Shown here in pieces: positions 34,304-44,200 of a stretch of DNA of 64,000 nt. The DNA is from Saccharicrinis sp963667815. GTDB lineage: Bacteria > Bacteroidota > Bacteroidia > Bacteroidales > Marinilabiliaceae. Under the pieces are notes generated by a model, which ran no database searches, had not been told where the DNA came from, and saw nothing but the letters and a program-made list of their open reading frames with translations. The stretch's first letter is position 1; each line of letters starts with the position of its first letter. A program made the position numbers and the translations under genes. The stretch lies in assembly GCA_963667815.1 (NCBI GenBank), contig OY764021.1. One strand, written 5' to 3'.

Positions 34304-35500
34304 TTATAACCTGATTTGAAAAGCCAAACCTAAATAATCACCAACTTTAGAAGAAACAGATCCATCCTGAACAACATAGTGTAAAGCTAATTTCACTTTA
34401 TCTTTATTTAAATACCAGTTTATACCAATATCGAGCGTTTTATCGTCGCCAATATAGTTGTATAGCGTTTGTTCGCCTTCACCTTCATATTTATCGTAAG
34501 CAATAACTGGCTCTAAGTATTTATTACCTACAATAAGATTATAACTGGCTTTGATATGCCATTGTGTTCCATCAAAATCATTAAGACCTGAAGCTGTGCG
34601 TTTAAATTTGTAATACTCACCATCAATACGCAGACCATCCCAATTGATTAACAAATCAGTTCCATAAGCTGAAGAGGAATCAAAATACAAGGTTTCAGAA
34701 AGCTGACCATCAGACTGAGTTGAACCTCCAAAACCAAGAGTTACTCCTTTGCGTTTAAGCCATTGGTTACCCGGCAGTCTGAATTTATATTTAGTTTGTT
34801 CAGGATCACCGAATGAGAATAAAACATGACCTGTATATAATCTGCTGGCGTATTTGCTACTTGCGTATGCTGCAGGTTCAAATGTTCCAATGCGATAGCT
34901 AAAACCAAAATTGTTATAGTTTTTTAATCCTCCAAAACCAAAACCGCTTTCGCAACCATTGCCTCTTCCAGAAATAAATTTGCGCATGTACCAATTGGCT
35001 CTGGTTCTGTCAAACGTAGTCTGCGACCAACATGAAGTATTGTATTCACGGCTTATGGCTGTCCAATAATATCCTGCATGTAAATGTAAAAGATCACTAT
35101 TTTTAATAAGTTTAGCAGTTAAATAAGCATCCCAAATACTTACTCCACCATATGAACCTTTGGTTGAGGCATATGGATCTTGTCCAAGGCGATCCACATT
35201 CATTTGAAAATGGTATTTTAGCCAGGAGTATGGAGATCCAGTTGCTCCAAATCGTAACCTCCGAATAGAAACATCTCCTCTGTCAGCATATTGGGTTTCA
35301 CCTTTTTTTTCTCCCATACTATAAGTAGCCCATGTTTCAACCGCCAGAAAAGGTTTTAATACCTTGTCTTTATCAAAATCAGAAAAAGGAGACTTTGTAG
35401 CGTTTGATTTTTCTCCAGTTTGAGCGTTTAATCCAAGTGATTTTGCAGAAGCTAAAATCAAACAGATTACAAAAGTTCTTAACGTAATTGATTTTTTCAT
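34304..35500 (-). CDS. Outer-membrane porin within the molybdate operon
   Basis: A 398-residue protein with a signal peptide (cleaved near LNAQ). The mature part is a chain of amphipathic strands (RRLRFGATGSPYSWLKYHFQMNVDRLG, KYKFRLPG, LDIGINWYLNKDKVKLALHYVVQDGS) and ends with LGLAFQIRL, a typical last barrel strand. It resembles phosphate-selective porin O/P-type proteins. Its place between the TrmO-like gene and modA, in the same direction, suggests a channel for molybdate or a molybdate complex across the outer membrane; the specificity is inference. The gap before it (142 bp) carries a long hairpin. Confidence 0.88.
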   Translation of the reverse strand: MKKSITLRTFVICLILASAKSLGLNAQTGEKSNATKSPFSDFDKDKVLKPFLAVETWATYSMGEKKGETQYADRGDVSIRRLRFGATGSPYSWLKYHFQMNVDRLGQDPYASTKGSYGGVSIWDAYLTAKLIKNSDLLHLHAGYYWTAISREYNTSCWSQTTFDRTRANWYMRKFISGRGNGCESGFGFGGLKNYNNFGFSYRIGTFEPAAYASSKYASRLYTGHVLFSFGDPEQTKYKFRLPGNQWLKRKGVTLGFGGSTQSDGQLSETLYFDSSSAYGTDLLINWDGLRIDGEYYKFKRTASGLNDFDGTQWHIKASYNLIVGNKYLEPVIAYDKYEGEGEQTLYNYIGDDKTLDIGINWYLNKDKVKLALHYVVQDGSVSSKVGDYLGLAFQIRL

Positions 35501-35540
35501 ACTTTTGTTTTTAGTACAATTTATTTGTATTATGATTCAG

Positions 35541-35618
35541 ATGGTTTATAACCTTTTCTTAATTATATTATCATTTTTCCGAACAATTGTATAATTGAGA
35601 TATGAGGTTGTAAACCAT
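35541..35618. repeat. Long imperfect hairpin between the TrmO-like gene and the porin gene
   Basis: ATGGTTTATAACC (35541-35553) pairs with GGTTGTAAACCAT (35606-35618) with one mismatch, and AATTATA (35561-35567) pairs with TATAATT (35590-35596) inside. It fills the only other wide gap of the molybdate operon. Confidence 0.7.
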
Positions 35619-35642
35619 TTTTAATGATGAAATAGGTGGTCA

Positions 35643-36131
35643 TTAATTTTTAAATCGTTCATCAGCTCTCATTTTCTGAAGCGGAATGTTCTTGCTTTTT
35701 TCGAGCCAGCCTATAGATACATTTTCCCGGTTATCATATTTCGGAAAAAAAGGCTTGATATCAATGAGTGGTGTTCCATCCAACATATCAACTTGCTCAA
35801 TGTGGAGTATATTTTCTTCAATGCTAATAAGTTTAACAGTTGATGTTCCAATTGCATTTGGACGTTTAGGCGCTTTACATGAAAAAATACCACGTTTTTC
35901 GGTATCCATAAAAGGTACAACCTGAAGCTCGTATCCTTTAATTTTATGAAAATGGTATATTAAAGTAATATGAGAAAAACCCTCCAGATCCTTTAATCCT
36001 TTTACGTATTCTGGTAATAATTCAATGTAGCCTTTTATCTCATCTGCGGCCATAGGTTGTATGGGCATGTTTTTAATTTCCTTATGTGGAGTATGAATTA
36101 TTCCTATTGGTTTGATAATGATTTCTTCCAT
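35643..36131 (-). CDS. TrmO/TsaA-family SAM-dependent methyltransferase, molybdate-operon copy
   Basis: A 162-residue protein of the TsaA/TrmO (UPF0066) family: IIHTPHKEIKNMPIQP, LPEYVKGLKDLEGFSHITLIYHFHK, PFMDTEKRGIFSCKAPKRPNAIG and DMLDGTPLIDIKPFFPKYD are the conserved blocks. E. coli TrmO methylates t6A37 of tRNA-Thr, but copies next to molybdate or metal genes are common in anaerobes and may act on another substrate. A close paralogue is at 60160-60648. It lies between modE and the porin, 50 bp after modE, so it is probably co-transcribed. Confidence 0.92.
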   Translation of the reverse strand: MEEIIIKPIGIIHTPHKEIKNMPIQPMAADEIKGYIELLPEYVKGLKDLEGFSHITLIYHFHKIKGYELQVVPFMDTEKRGIFSCKAPKRPNAIGTSTVKLISIEENILHIEQVDMLDGTPLIDIKPFFPKYDNRENVSIGWLEKSKNIPLQKMRADERFKN

Positions 36132-36181
36132 AATTATAATTATTGGGATATCTAAAAAAAGATATCGATCTTCAAAAAAAA

Positions 36182-36514
36182 CTACATGTTTATCTCAGCA
36201 TTAAATTTCTGTGTGAACTTGCTAACAACTTTTTCCATTATGGTATATTCTTCTAAAATTAAACGGCCAAAATCGGTTACAACAGCACCGCCGCCACCAT
36301 TTCCTCCTCGTTGCTTTGAAACAACAGGATTACTTGAAATTGAATTCATGGCGTCAATCATTTTCCAGGCTTTGTTGTATGAAACCCCAACCTGTTTTGA
36401 AGCTGTAAGCAAACTTCCAGTTTCTTCAATAAGCCTAAGCAGATGGATTCTTTCTGGAGTTACCAATAATTTACCGTCTTTATTAACATGAATATGTAGT
36501 TCAACTTCAGTCAT
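36182..36514 (-). CDS. modE: ModE-type molybdate-responsive regulator, DNA-binding domain only
   Basis: A 110-residue winged-helix protein: TPERIHLLRLIEETGSLLTASKQVGVSYNKAWKMIDAMN is the ModE HTH, followed by the wing with VVSKQRGGNGGGGAVVT and FGRLILEEY. Classical ModE also has two molybdate-binding Mop domains; here they are missing, and a free Mop protein is encoded just upstream. Repression may therefore need the separate Mop protein or another signal (inference). The gap to Mop is 36 bp. Confidence 0.93.
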   Translation of the reverse strand: MTEVELHIHVNKDGKLLVTPERIHLLRLIEETGSLLTASKQVGVSYNKAWKMIDAMNSISSNPVVSKQRGGNGGGGAVVTDFGRLILEEYTIMEKVVSKFTQKFNAEINM

Positions 36515-36550
36515 TAATTATTGTCATCTGTTTTGTGAACAACTCTATTT

Positions 36551-36763
36551 TTAATCATCAATACCAACCAATACTTCAGTTGATTTAATGATGGCGTACG
36601 CCTCTTTTCCAGGTTTTAAATCAAGCTCTTTGATAGACTGTTTTGAGATTATTGAAATAATTTCATTTCCTCCACCTAGATCAATAATTACTTTTGAAGT
36701 AATGAGGCCATCCTCAATAGCTTTAATTACTCCTTTTAATTGGTTTCTTGCGCTAAGTTTCAT
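36551..36763 (-). CDS. mop: Molbindin, single Mop/TOBE-domain protein
   Basis: A 70-residue protein made of one TOBE domain: MKLSARNQLKGVIKAIEDG is the typical opening, then KVIIDLGGGNEIISIIS and LKPGKEAYAIIKSTEVLVG. Free Mop proteins assemble as hexamers that bind molybdate or tungstate, for storage or sensing. It is the first gene of the operon and may supply the ligand-binding function missing in the short ModE. Confidence 0.93.
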   Translation of the reverse strand: MKLSARNQLKGVIKAIEDGLITSKVIIDLGGGNEIISIISKQSIKELDLKPGKEAYAIIKSTEVLVGIDD

Positions 36764-37117
36764 TTTGTAAATAAGTTTTTAATTGCTACATAATAAATGC
36801 TCTTATATGAGTATTCTAAATTCGTTACTCCTTATACTGTTTTATTCATTAAAGAAAATTCGGATTCAATAGCATCTTAGCAATCTATAATAAATATGCC
36901 ATAAGTTCTAATAAGCCTTAAATCAGAACTTAAATAGGAGAATGTTTTAAGGAATTCTACAAAAATGTAGGATCAATTCATGGAAGATTACAATTGTGTA
37001 GTCGAATATTTGCTTATTTAGATTAATTAAAGTTAAAATATTGCAAAAAGAGATCAAATTTGTAACAACTATGCTTATCCTACCGTTATGGTGGTGTAAT
37101 ATAAATTATACAACCTT
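36764..37117. other. 354-bp divergent gap between molybdate operon and chemotaxis receptor
   Basis: It must contain both promoters, but neither an exact TTTG-N19-TAnnTTTG nor an E. coli-like ModE box is present. A short palindrome CTACA-AAAA-TGTAG lies at 36957-36970. The rest is AT-rich without a coding frame. Confidence 0.4.
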
Positions 37118-38908
37118 ATGGCTTCATTATCAGTCAAGCAGAAATTATATTTGCTTTTAACGATTACTCTAGTTGTTTTATTAGTTACAGGTATTTTTGC
37201 ATTTAAATATTTGCACAAGGTGAATAATCTTGGAGAAATACATGATAAGGCTCTAGAAGTAGAAATCAATGTTTTAAAACTCCGAAAAAATGAAAAAGAT
37301 TTTTTAGTAAGAGATGTGATTAATCCCAAGTATTTTGCAGAAGGAGAGAGTAAGTACTTAAATTCTTTTCGAAAAAATACATCATCATTAGATAGTTTAA
37401 TTCAGGAATTAAAATCTAATGAATTAATTAAGAATCCTCAGATTCAAACAGAGCTTGATTCAATAAAATCCTTTGTGAAGTTATATGAAAGTCAATTTGT
37501 AGCAGTTGCTCAAATGATAAGAAACAAAGGTTTTAAAGATTGGGGGTATATAGGTGAAATGCGTAATGCCATTCATGAAGTGGATAATATTATGGTTCAG
37601 ACTAATGCAAGTGATCGTTTGCATGTAAGTTTATTGACTTTACGAAAACATGAAAAAGATTATTTATTAAGGATGGATTCAAAATATATCCAAAAGTTTG
37701 ATGATGAGATAAGTAAATTATTTGTTCTTCTCAAGAATGATTATAGTATTTCAAGATCAGACAAATCTAATATGGTAATGTTGGTTGAAAATTATCAGAA
37801 TACTTTTCATCGGGTCACTATTGAGGATGAAAAAATAGGAAGATCCGAAAATGAAGGTTTAATGGGAGATCTTAGAAATGCTGTTCATAAGGTAGAACCT
37901 TCTGTAAATAAAATTATAGAGCTGATTAGATTATCAACTGATCAGTCTATAAGTAATGCAATGTACATACTCGTGTTATTAATTTTTTCTGGATTAGCTA
38001 TTTCTACATTTCTGGGCATTTTTATTATAAGAAATGTGTATGCAATTTTAGGCGGAGAACCTGCCAGAGTAGCTGAAATAGCAGATAAAATTGCTCATGG
38101 AGACCTGAGTACTATAACTACAGTAGAAGTGACTGATAAAGGTATTTTGAAATCAGTTTATGACATGTCTTCAAAATTGCAGACTATTATTTCAGAAGTT
38201 ATAGAGAGTGTGGACAATTTTGTGAGTGCATCTAATCAAATGAGTGGTACCTCGGAGCAAATATCAGAAGGGGCAAATGAGCAGGCCAGTTCTCTTGAGG
38301 AAATATCATCAACAATGGAAGAAATTACATCTAACATTGAAAATAATACCTCAAATGCTCACCAAACAGAAGAAGTTTCAAAAGAAGCAAATTCAACGAT
38401 ATCTCTTGTTGCAGATAAAGTGCATAAAGCATTAGGTGCGAATCAGGAAATAGCAGAAAAGATTAATGTGATCAATGCAATTGCGGTTCAAACAAACATT
38501 CTGGCTTTAAATGCTTCTGTTGAGGCAGCAAGAGCAGGAGAGCATGGTAAAGGTTTTGCTGTAGTAGCTCAGGAAGTGAGAAAATTAGCCGAAGTCAGTA
38601 AAAATGCAGCTGATGAAATAGTCGGATTAACGCAAGCTAGTTTTACTTTATCTAAAGAAGCTGAGGAAGCTATGGAAATAACCATCCCAAAAATTGGGCA
38701 AACCTCGCAGTTGGTTCAGGAAATTGCAGATAGTAGTAAAGAGCAAAGTAACGGAGCTATGCAGGTTAATAATGCTATTCAGCAATTAAATGGAGTAACA
38801 CAGCAAAATGCTTCAGCTAGTGAAGAATTAGCGGCTACAGCAGAAGAAATGGCTTCGCAGGCAGAAAATTTAAGACAATCTGTTCGTTTTTTTAAACTTT
38901 CAAATTAA
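37118..38908 (+). CDS. Methyl-accepting chemotaxis protein with HBM-like sensor
   Basis: A 596-residue receptor: membrane helix 1 near residues 10-30, a periplasmic helical region of about 250 residues, helix 2 near 283-307, a HAMP-like segment (GGEPARVAEIADKIAHGDLST) and a cytoplasmic signalling domain whose tip is NALAVQTNILALNASVEAARAGEHGKGFAVVAQEVRKLAE-like near 450-490. The sensor contains two copies of the motif LRKxEKDxLLR (residues about 52 and 170), the sign of a helical bimodular (HBM) domain, which in McpS binds organic acids. No che genes are adjacent. Any motility link in this organism is uncertain. Confidence 0.92.
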   Translation: MASLSVKQKLYLLLTITLVVLLVTGIFAFKYLHKVNNLGEIHDKALEVEINVLKLRKNEKDFLVRDVINPKYFAEGESKYLNSFRKNTSSLDSLIQELKSNELIKNPQIQTELDSIKSFVKLYESQFVAVAQMIRNKGFKDWGYIGEMRNAIHEVDNIMVQTNASDRLHVSLLTLRKHEKDYLLRMDSKYIQKFDDEISKLFVLLKNDYSISRSDKSNMVMLVENYQNTFHRVTIEDEKIGRSENEGLMGDLRNAVHKVEPSVNKIIELIRLSTDQSISNAMYILVLLIFSGLAISTFLGIFIIRNVYAILGGEPARVAEIADKIAHGDLSTITTVEVTDKGILKSVYDMSSKLQTIISEVIESVDNFVSASNQMSGTSEQISEGANEQASSLEEISSTMEEITSNIENNTSNAHQTEEVSKEANSTISLVADKVHKALGANQEIAEKINVINAIAVQTNILALNASVEAARAGEHGKGFAVVAQEVRKLAEVSKNAADEIVGLTQASFTLSKEAEEAMEITIPKIGQTSQLVQEIADSSKEQSNGAMQVNNAIQQLNGVTQQNASASEELAATAEEMASQAENLRQSVRFFKLSN

Positions 38909-38913
38909 ATTCA

Positions 38914-38948
38914 CCAATTGAAAACATGTTTAACTGTTTTATAATTGG
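38914..38948. promoter_or_regulatory. Hairpin directly upstream of the HMA-AraC gene
   Basis: CCAATT(G)AAAAC and GTTTT-ATAATTGG can pair around a 10-nt loop; the structure ends five bases before the ATG at 38954 and begins 5 bp after the receptor stop codon. It could end the receptor transcript or cover the regulator's translation start. Confidence 0.45.
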
Positions 38949-38953
38949 AGAAA

Positions 38954-39523
38954 ATGGGATCAGAACTACATATCAAAAATATGGTTTGTAACCGATGTAT
39001 TAAAGTAATAAATGATGAATTTGAGAAGATTGGTCTTAATATTGAGCATATAGAGTTAGGGTTGGTTAAGTTAAAAGAAGATCTTGATGATGTTACTTTA
39101 GTGCAGGTTAAAAACCTGTTAGATGAAAATGGTTTTGAGCTAATTGATGACAAAAAAAGTCAGATTATAGATAAGGTTAAAACCTTGATTATTCAGAATA
39201 TCCATTATGGGGCTGAAATACCTGATACAAATAATAGTTCAGATTTTTTAGCCTCTGAACTTGGATATGATTATTCATACTTAAGTAAATTATTCTCATC
39301 CGTTGTAGGTGTTACAATTGAAAAATATATCATAAATCAGAAACTTGAAAAAGTAAAAGAACTTTTGGTTTATGATGAATTAAGTTTAAAGGAAATTGCC
39401 TATAAATTAGGGTATAGTAGTGTTCAGTATTTGTCAAATCAGTTTAAAAAGAATACGGGATTAACACCTTCTCAATTTAAAAAAATAAAAGTAAATCAAC
39501 GAAAACCGTTGGATAAGGTTTGA
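38954..39523 (+). CDS. AraC-family regulator with N-terminal heavy-metal-associated (HMA-like) domain
   Basis: Residues 1-70 look like an HMA fold (ELHIKNMVCNRCIKVINDEFEKIG ...), with a CxxC pair that could bind a metal ion. Residues about 90-185 are the AraC HTH (FLASELGYDYSYLSKLFSSVVG ... LSLKEIAYKLGYSSVQYLSNQFKKNTGLTPSQF). The obvious partner is the exporter 96 bp downstream, which also carries an HMA domain. A metal-induced activator of that exporter is the likely role. The frame can be extended to a TTG at 38945; ATG 38954 is preferred. Confidence 0.9.
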   Translation: MGSELHIKNMVCNRCIKVINDEFEKIGLNIEHIELGLVKLKEDLDDVTLVQVKNLLDENGFELIDDKKSQIIDKVKTLIIQNIHYGAEIPDTNNSSDFLASELGYDYSYLSKLFSSVVGVTIEKYIINQKLEKVKELLVYDELSLKEIAYKLGYSSVQYLSNQFKKNTGLTPSQFKKIKVNQRKPLDKV

Positions 39524-39622
39524 TTTGATTTTTTTACAGCAAAATGTTATAACTTTTTTCAATAATGATGTAACACCTTTATAAAGTAAACTTTCCAAAT
39601 TTGTATAGTAAATACATTTGTG

Positions 39623-40882
39623 ATGGAAGTTAGAGATTTTATAGGTTCATTTTTTACTGATTTTGCGACAATCTTAAGTGAGATGTCTCCCTATTTATTG
39701 TTAGGATTCTTCTTTGCGGGTTTGCTCTACGCTTTTATGCCACGCAATCAGATTGAACGTTATTTTAGCAGAAATTCTTTTAAATCATCAGTGTCTGCAG
39801 CACTCTTTGGTGTACCATTACCTTTATGTTCGTGTGGAGTTATACCTACAGGAACTGCTTTGTACAGAAATGGAGCTTCAAAGGGAGGAACAATTTCATT
39901 TTTAATTTCTACACCTCAAACTGGAGTTGATTCCATTTTGGCTACGTTTTCGTTGTTAGGTTTACCTTTTGCTATCATCAGACCTTTAGCTGCATTAATT
40001 ACAGGAATATCAGGCGGTGTAATTACAAGTAAAATAACAGCCACAGAATCTGTTAGTGAACATAAAGATGAGGTCAAAGAAGAAGCAAAAAGCTTAAAGC
40101 AGAAAATTTTTGATGTTTTTCATTATGGCTTTGTTGAGTTTATTCAGGATATTTCTAAGTGGTTGGTTGTTGGTTTAGTTCTTGCTGCAATTATTTCAGC
40201 ATTAGTTCCTGATGATTTCTTTGAGTTGCTCAATTTATCACCATTAATGCAAATGTTAATGATATTAGTAGTTTCCATTCCTTTATATATCTGTGCCACA
40301 GGTACAATTCCATTGGCGGCAATTTTAATTTTAAAGGGTATTAGTCCCGGAGCAGCCTTTGTTTTGTTAATGGCTGGTCCGGCAACCAATGCAGCAACAA
40401 TTACTATGATAGGTAAGGTGTTGGGAAAGAAAAGTTTATTCACCTATTTAGGAACAATAATAGGGGGTGCCTTATTATTTGGATCAATTATAGATTATGC
40501 TCTGCCAATCAGTTGGTTTACCCAGATAGCTAATGAGCATTTGCACCATCAGCATAATAATGGTATTAGTTGGTGGCAAATTACTTCAGGCATTTTATTG
40601 GCATTATTAATTGTAAATGGCTATGTGCAACGATTTATAAAAACCAAAAAATCTAATGAAACAACAATAAATTACAGAATGATGAAAACAGAAACAATCA
40701 AAGTAGATGGCATGACATGTAATCATTGTAAAGCCAACGTTGAAACAAATCTTGAAAAATTAAGTTTTATTGATAAGGCTGAAGTTAATTTAGCTGAAAA
40801 ATCAGTAGTGTTGGAAGGAGATAATATTGATGTGGATAAGGCTAAAGAATTGATATCTTCATTAGGATATAAGCCCCTTTAG
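39623..40882 (+). CDS. SO_0444-type Cu/Zn efflux permease with C-terminal HMA domain
   Basis: About 420 residues. Roughly eight membrane helices form the permease; the loops LPLCSCGVIPTG (CSC) and ISTPQTGVD are hallmark motifs of the SO_0444/DUF318 permease group linked to metal and arsenic export, and SIPLYICATGTIPLAA mirrors them in the second half, showing an internal repeat. The C-terminal 70 residues (TETIKVDGMTCNHCKANVETNLEK) are a complete HMA domain with the GMTCxxC copper/zinc site. The start is either GTG 39620 or ATG 39623. It follows the HMA-AraC regulator. Confidence 0.93.
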   Translation: MEVRDFIGSFFTDFATILSEMSPYLLLGFFFAGLLYAFMPRNQIERYFSRNSFKSSVSAALFGVPLPLCSCGVIPTGTALYRNGASKGGTISFLISTPQTGVDSILATFSLLGLPFAIIRPLAALITGISGGVITSKITATESVSEHKDEVKEEAKSLKQKIFDVFHYGFVEFIQDISKWLVVGLVLAAIISALVPDDFFELLNLSPLMQMLMILVVSIPLYICATGTIPLAAILILKGISPGAAFVLLMAGPATNAATITMIGKVLGKKSLFTYLGTIIGGALLFGSIIDYALPISWFTQIANEHLHHQHNNGISWWQITSGILLALLIVNGYVQRFIKTKKSNETTINYRMMKTETIKVDGMTCNHCKANVETNLEKLSFIDKAEVNLAEKSVVLEGDNIDVDKAKELISSLGYKPL

Positions 40883-40918
40883 TATACAACGGATTTGCTT
40901 CATTAAATAAAATTACAA

Positions 40919-41176
40919 ATGAGAACTTTTAAATTTAAACAGCTGGAGTTAGAGCAGGATAAAAGTTGGTTTCAGCGAACTTTTGCGTCTAAGCATTTTA
41001 TTAAAACTTTAATTTATAGTTTGCTGGGAGCTTTAATTGGGTTTGCAGTGTTTTATTTTTCAGACTCTAGAGATGCTGGTGTTCTTTGGAGTGACGAGGC
41101 TTTAAATAATGTATTTTGGGGAATAGCGCTAGGAGTGTTTGTGATCAATAGTCCTTGTGCCAGGGGGAGATGTTAA
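40919..41176 (+). CDS. Small membrane protein of unknown function, downstream of the metal exporter
   Basis: An 85-residue protein with two hydrophobic segments (about 31-47 and 66-77) around a short acidic loop, and a cysteine-containing tail (NSPCARGRC). Not recognised. It starts 36 bp after the exporter stop on the same strand, so it is probably co-transcribed; a helper role in metal export is only a guess. Confidence 0.6.
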   Translation: MRTFKFKQLELEQDKSWFQRTFASKHFIKTLIYSLLGALIGFAVFYFSDSRDAGVLWSDEALNNVFWGIALGVFVINSPCARGRC

Positions 41177-41242
41177 ACACGAAATTATTGATGTCTATTA
41201 AGAATTACTGTTAAATGCGAATTTTTTATCCAACAATAAAAA

Positions 41243-44200
41243 CTAATGGACGGATGGTAAAGTAAAATAAAAGGTTGTTCCTTTATTTTCTTCGCTTTCT
41301 GTCCAAATTTGTCCTCCATTTTTATGAACAAACTCTTTACAAATTTGCAAACCTAAGCCAGAACCTTTTTCGCCAGAAGTACCTTCCCTGGTAATATTTT
41401 TACCTTCGTAAAAAATTCCTTTTGCAATTTCATCAGGTATGCCCATCCCATTGTCTTTTATAGCAATTTGAACCACATCATTATTTTCTGTAGCACTTAT
41501 ATTTATTGTTCCTCCAATTGGCGAAAATTTAATAGCATTACTAATGATATTTCGGAATATGGTGGCTAACATATCAGCATCAGCTTTTACAAGCAATGAA
41601 TTTTTAACATCAATGTTGTAGGTAATATTTTTATCTAAAATAATCTCTTTTAGTAGCGCAATCGCATCAGAAATGATACGGTATAGAATCACTGGTTTTG
41701 GATTAAAGATAACTGAGTTACTTTGGGTTTTAGACCAAATTAGCAGATTCTGAAGCAGGTTGAATACTCTTTGAGCTGATGAATTGATTTTATGAGCCAA
41801 TAAATTTTGTTCTTTCGGATTCATTTCAGTGCTCGCATCCTTTAATAACTCAGTCAATCCCAGAATCGAGTTAAAAGGACTAATTAAATCATGAGATATA
41901 ATAGAAAATAACCGATCTTTAGTTTCGTTTAAAACTTTCAGTTCTTTATTGGCTTTACTAAGATTATGTGATTGTGTTTTTAATATGGTAGATTGACTTT
42001 CAATTTTAGTCTGTCTTTCTTCTAGTTTTTGATTTAGCTCAAGTAAATATTCGGCCTGAGTTTGTAGTTCATTGTTGCTTTCAACCAACTCTTTTGTTTT
42101 CTCCTCAACTTGTCTTTGTAATATGTGTTGTTGTATTTCTAAATGTCGAGTTCTTATTTTAACTAAAATAAAAATTAAAACAATTAAAATAATTACAACT
42201 GAATAATGTGTTATAGGGCGTTTATACCAAGGTGGAATAATGTTGATGGATAATTGTTTAGGTGTATTATTCCATACACCATCGTTGTTGCAGCTTTTTA
42301 CTTTAAATATGTATTTGCCCGGAGCAATGTTAGTGTATGTTACTTCCTTTTTTGCTACATTTTTGATCCACTCCTTATCAAATCCTTCAAGCTTGTATGA
42401 AAATAGATTTTTATCCTGATTGATAAAATTGTTGGATTCAAAACCAAGAGTGATAACATTTTGATAGTATCTTAAAGTTATCTCTTTTGCACTATGTATT
42501 GATTCTGAGATTATTTCAGGATAATCGTAATAGTTCACTTCTTTATTAAAAAGTTTTAAACTAGTAAATTCTGTTTCTGGAGGTGTGATATTGCGGTATA
42601 AATTATCCGGATTAAAAATAATTCCTCCATCCACGCCTCCAAAGTATATTTTATTGTTTTCTTTATCACTGAACACAGATTTAGGAATAAACTCAGAAAC
42701 TTTAATTCCATCTAAATTCTCAAATACTAAGGTGCTATTGGTCAGTGGGTCTAATTGAACTAAGTTAGATGTGGTGGTAATCCACATGTTTCCAAAATGA
42801 TCATCAGCAATGGCACAGATATTTTCATTGGATAAGAAGCTAGTAAAGTACTGGGTGTCATCGTTGTATCTGCATAACCCTCTTTCTGTACCAACCCATA
42901 TATTATTTCTACGGTCTTCAAACAGGTAAACAATATGATTATCAGTTAAACCATTATTAAATTCAATTGAACTGTATATCCGGTGAAAGTCAATCTCTCC
43001 TTTTTTTAAGATGTTTAATCCCCATGAAGTTGCTACCCACAAATCACCATTATTTCTTAGTAATATATGATTTGTCCAGTCGTTTGTAAGGTTACTGTTT
43101 AAGCTGTTGTAATTAGTGATTTTACCATTTTTTAAGCAGTCAAGCCCTTTACCATGAGTTGCAAACCAAAATTTATCATCATCAATAGCTGAAGATCTTA
43201 TATCTTGGTTAGAAAAGTATTTCTGTGAAACAGGATTATAATTCTCAAATATTCCTTTTTCTTTATCGTATTCAAATAAGCCGGCATTATAAATTGCCAC
43301 AAGAATTTTTTTGTTTTGTGATTTTCCCAGATGTAAGATACTCCCTTTTGCAAGGCCTCTGTCACCTGCTTTAAAGCGATCAATGAGATTTTGATTTTTA
43401 TCAAAAATGTCGATGGTGCCACCAAAACTTCCAATCCATAAATTTCCATCTTCATCTTTTATAAAGTTAGCACAATCCCTGCTGCTTGTGTACATTGGTT
43501 CATCTGGGATGTTATTGATATTCTGAAAACCTTTTTGTTTAATGCTCAAACCAACTCCTCCAGGATGATGAAGAACCCAATAATTGCCCTGACTATCCTG
43601 AAATATACCTTTGGCGTTTTCTTTTATAGAGGTGATACTATTATCTGGGTAGTATCCCCAAAAAGTTCCTTTCGTTTCTTCAAATAGTTTAATACCTGTG
43701 TAATCACATGTCCATATTTGATTTGTGTTATCTGTATCTATAAAAACAATATTGTTTGAATCCGGAACATCATTAATGAAATGTTTTACCTCTTTGTTTT
43801 TTAGATTATAACTGTATACTCCATTTTGGCGTGTACCCCAATAAATAATATCATTTTTAAGGGTTATTGAAGTTATGAATTTAAAATTTTGATGCAAAAT
43901 TTCATGATTATCTAATCGTTGCTCTGCACTATTTAAATTATAAATATATAATCCAGGATAATCATCCGTTCCAATCCATAGTTGTTGATCGTTTGTAATT
44001 ATAAAATCCTGGATATTACCATTGGGTACATGCGCAACTTCAACAAACTGCCTTTTTTCACGATTAAATATGTATACTCGCTTTGATGAAGCAATGTATA
44101 ATTTCGAGTCTAAAGATTCAATAAACTTTACAACATTAAACTCTTTTAGTCCATTGGGATATTTAGGAGATGAAATTCTGGTAAAATTGTCAAGCTTTTC

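Noticed and set aside
36186..36491. 101-residue + strand frame opposite modE
   Set aside because: Antisense shadow of a gene with clear ModE motifs.
39613..39620. TACATTTG as promoter of the metal exporter
   Set aside because: It ends only two bases before the ATG (39623), leaving no room for a leader, and has no -33 element at the right distance.
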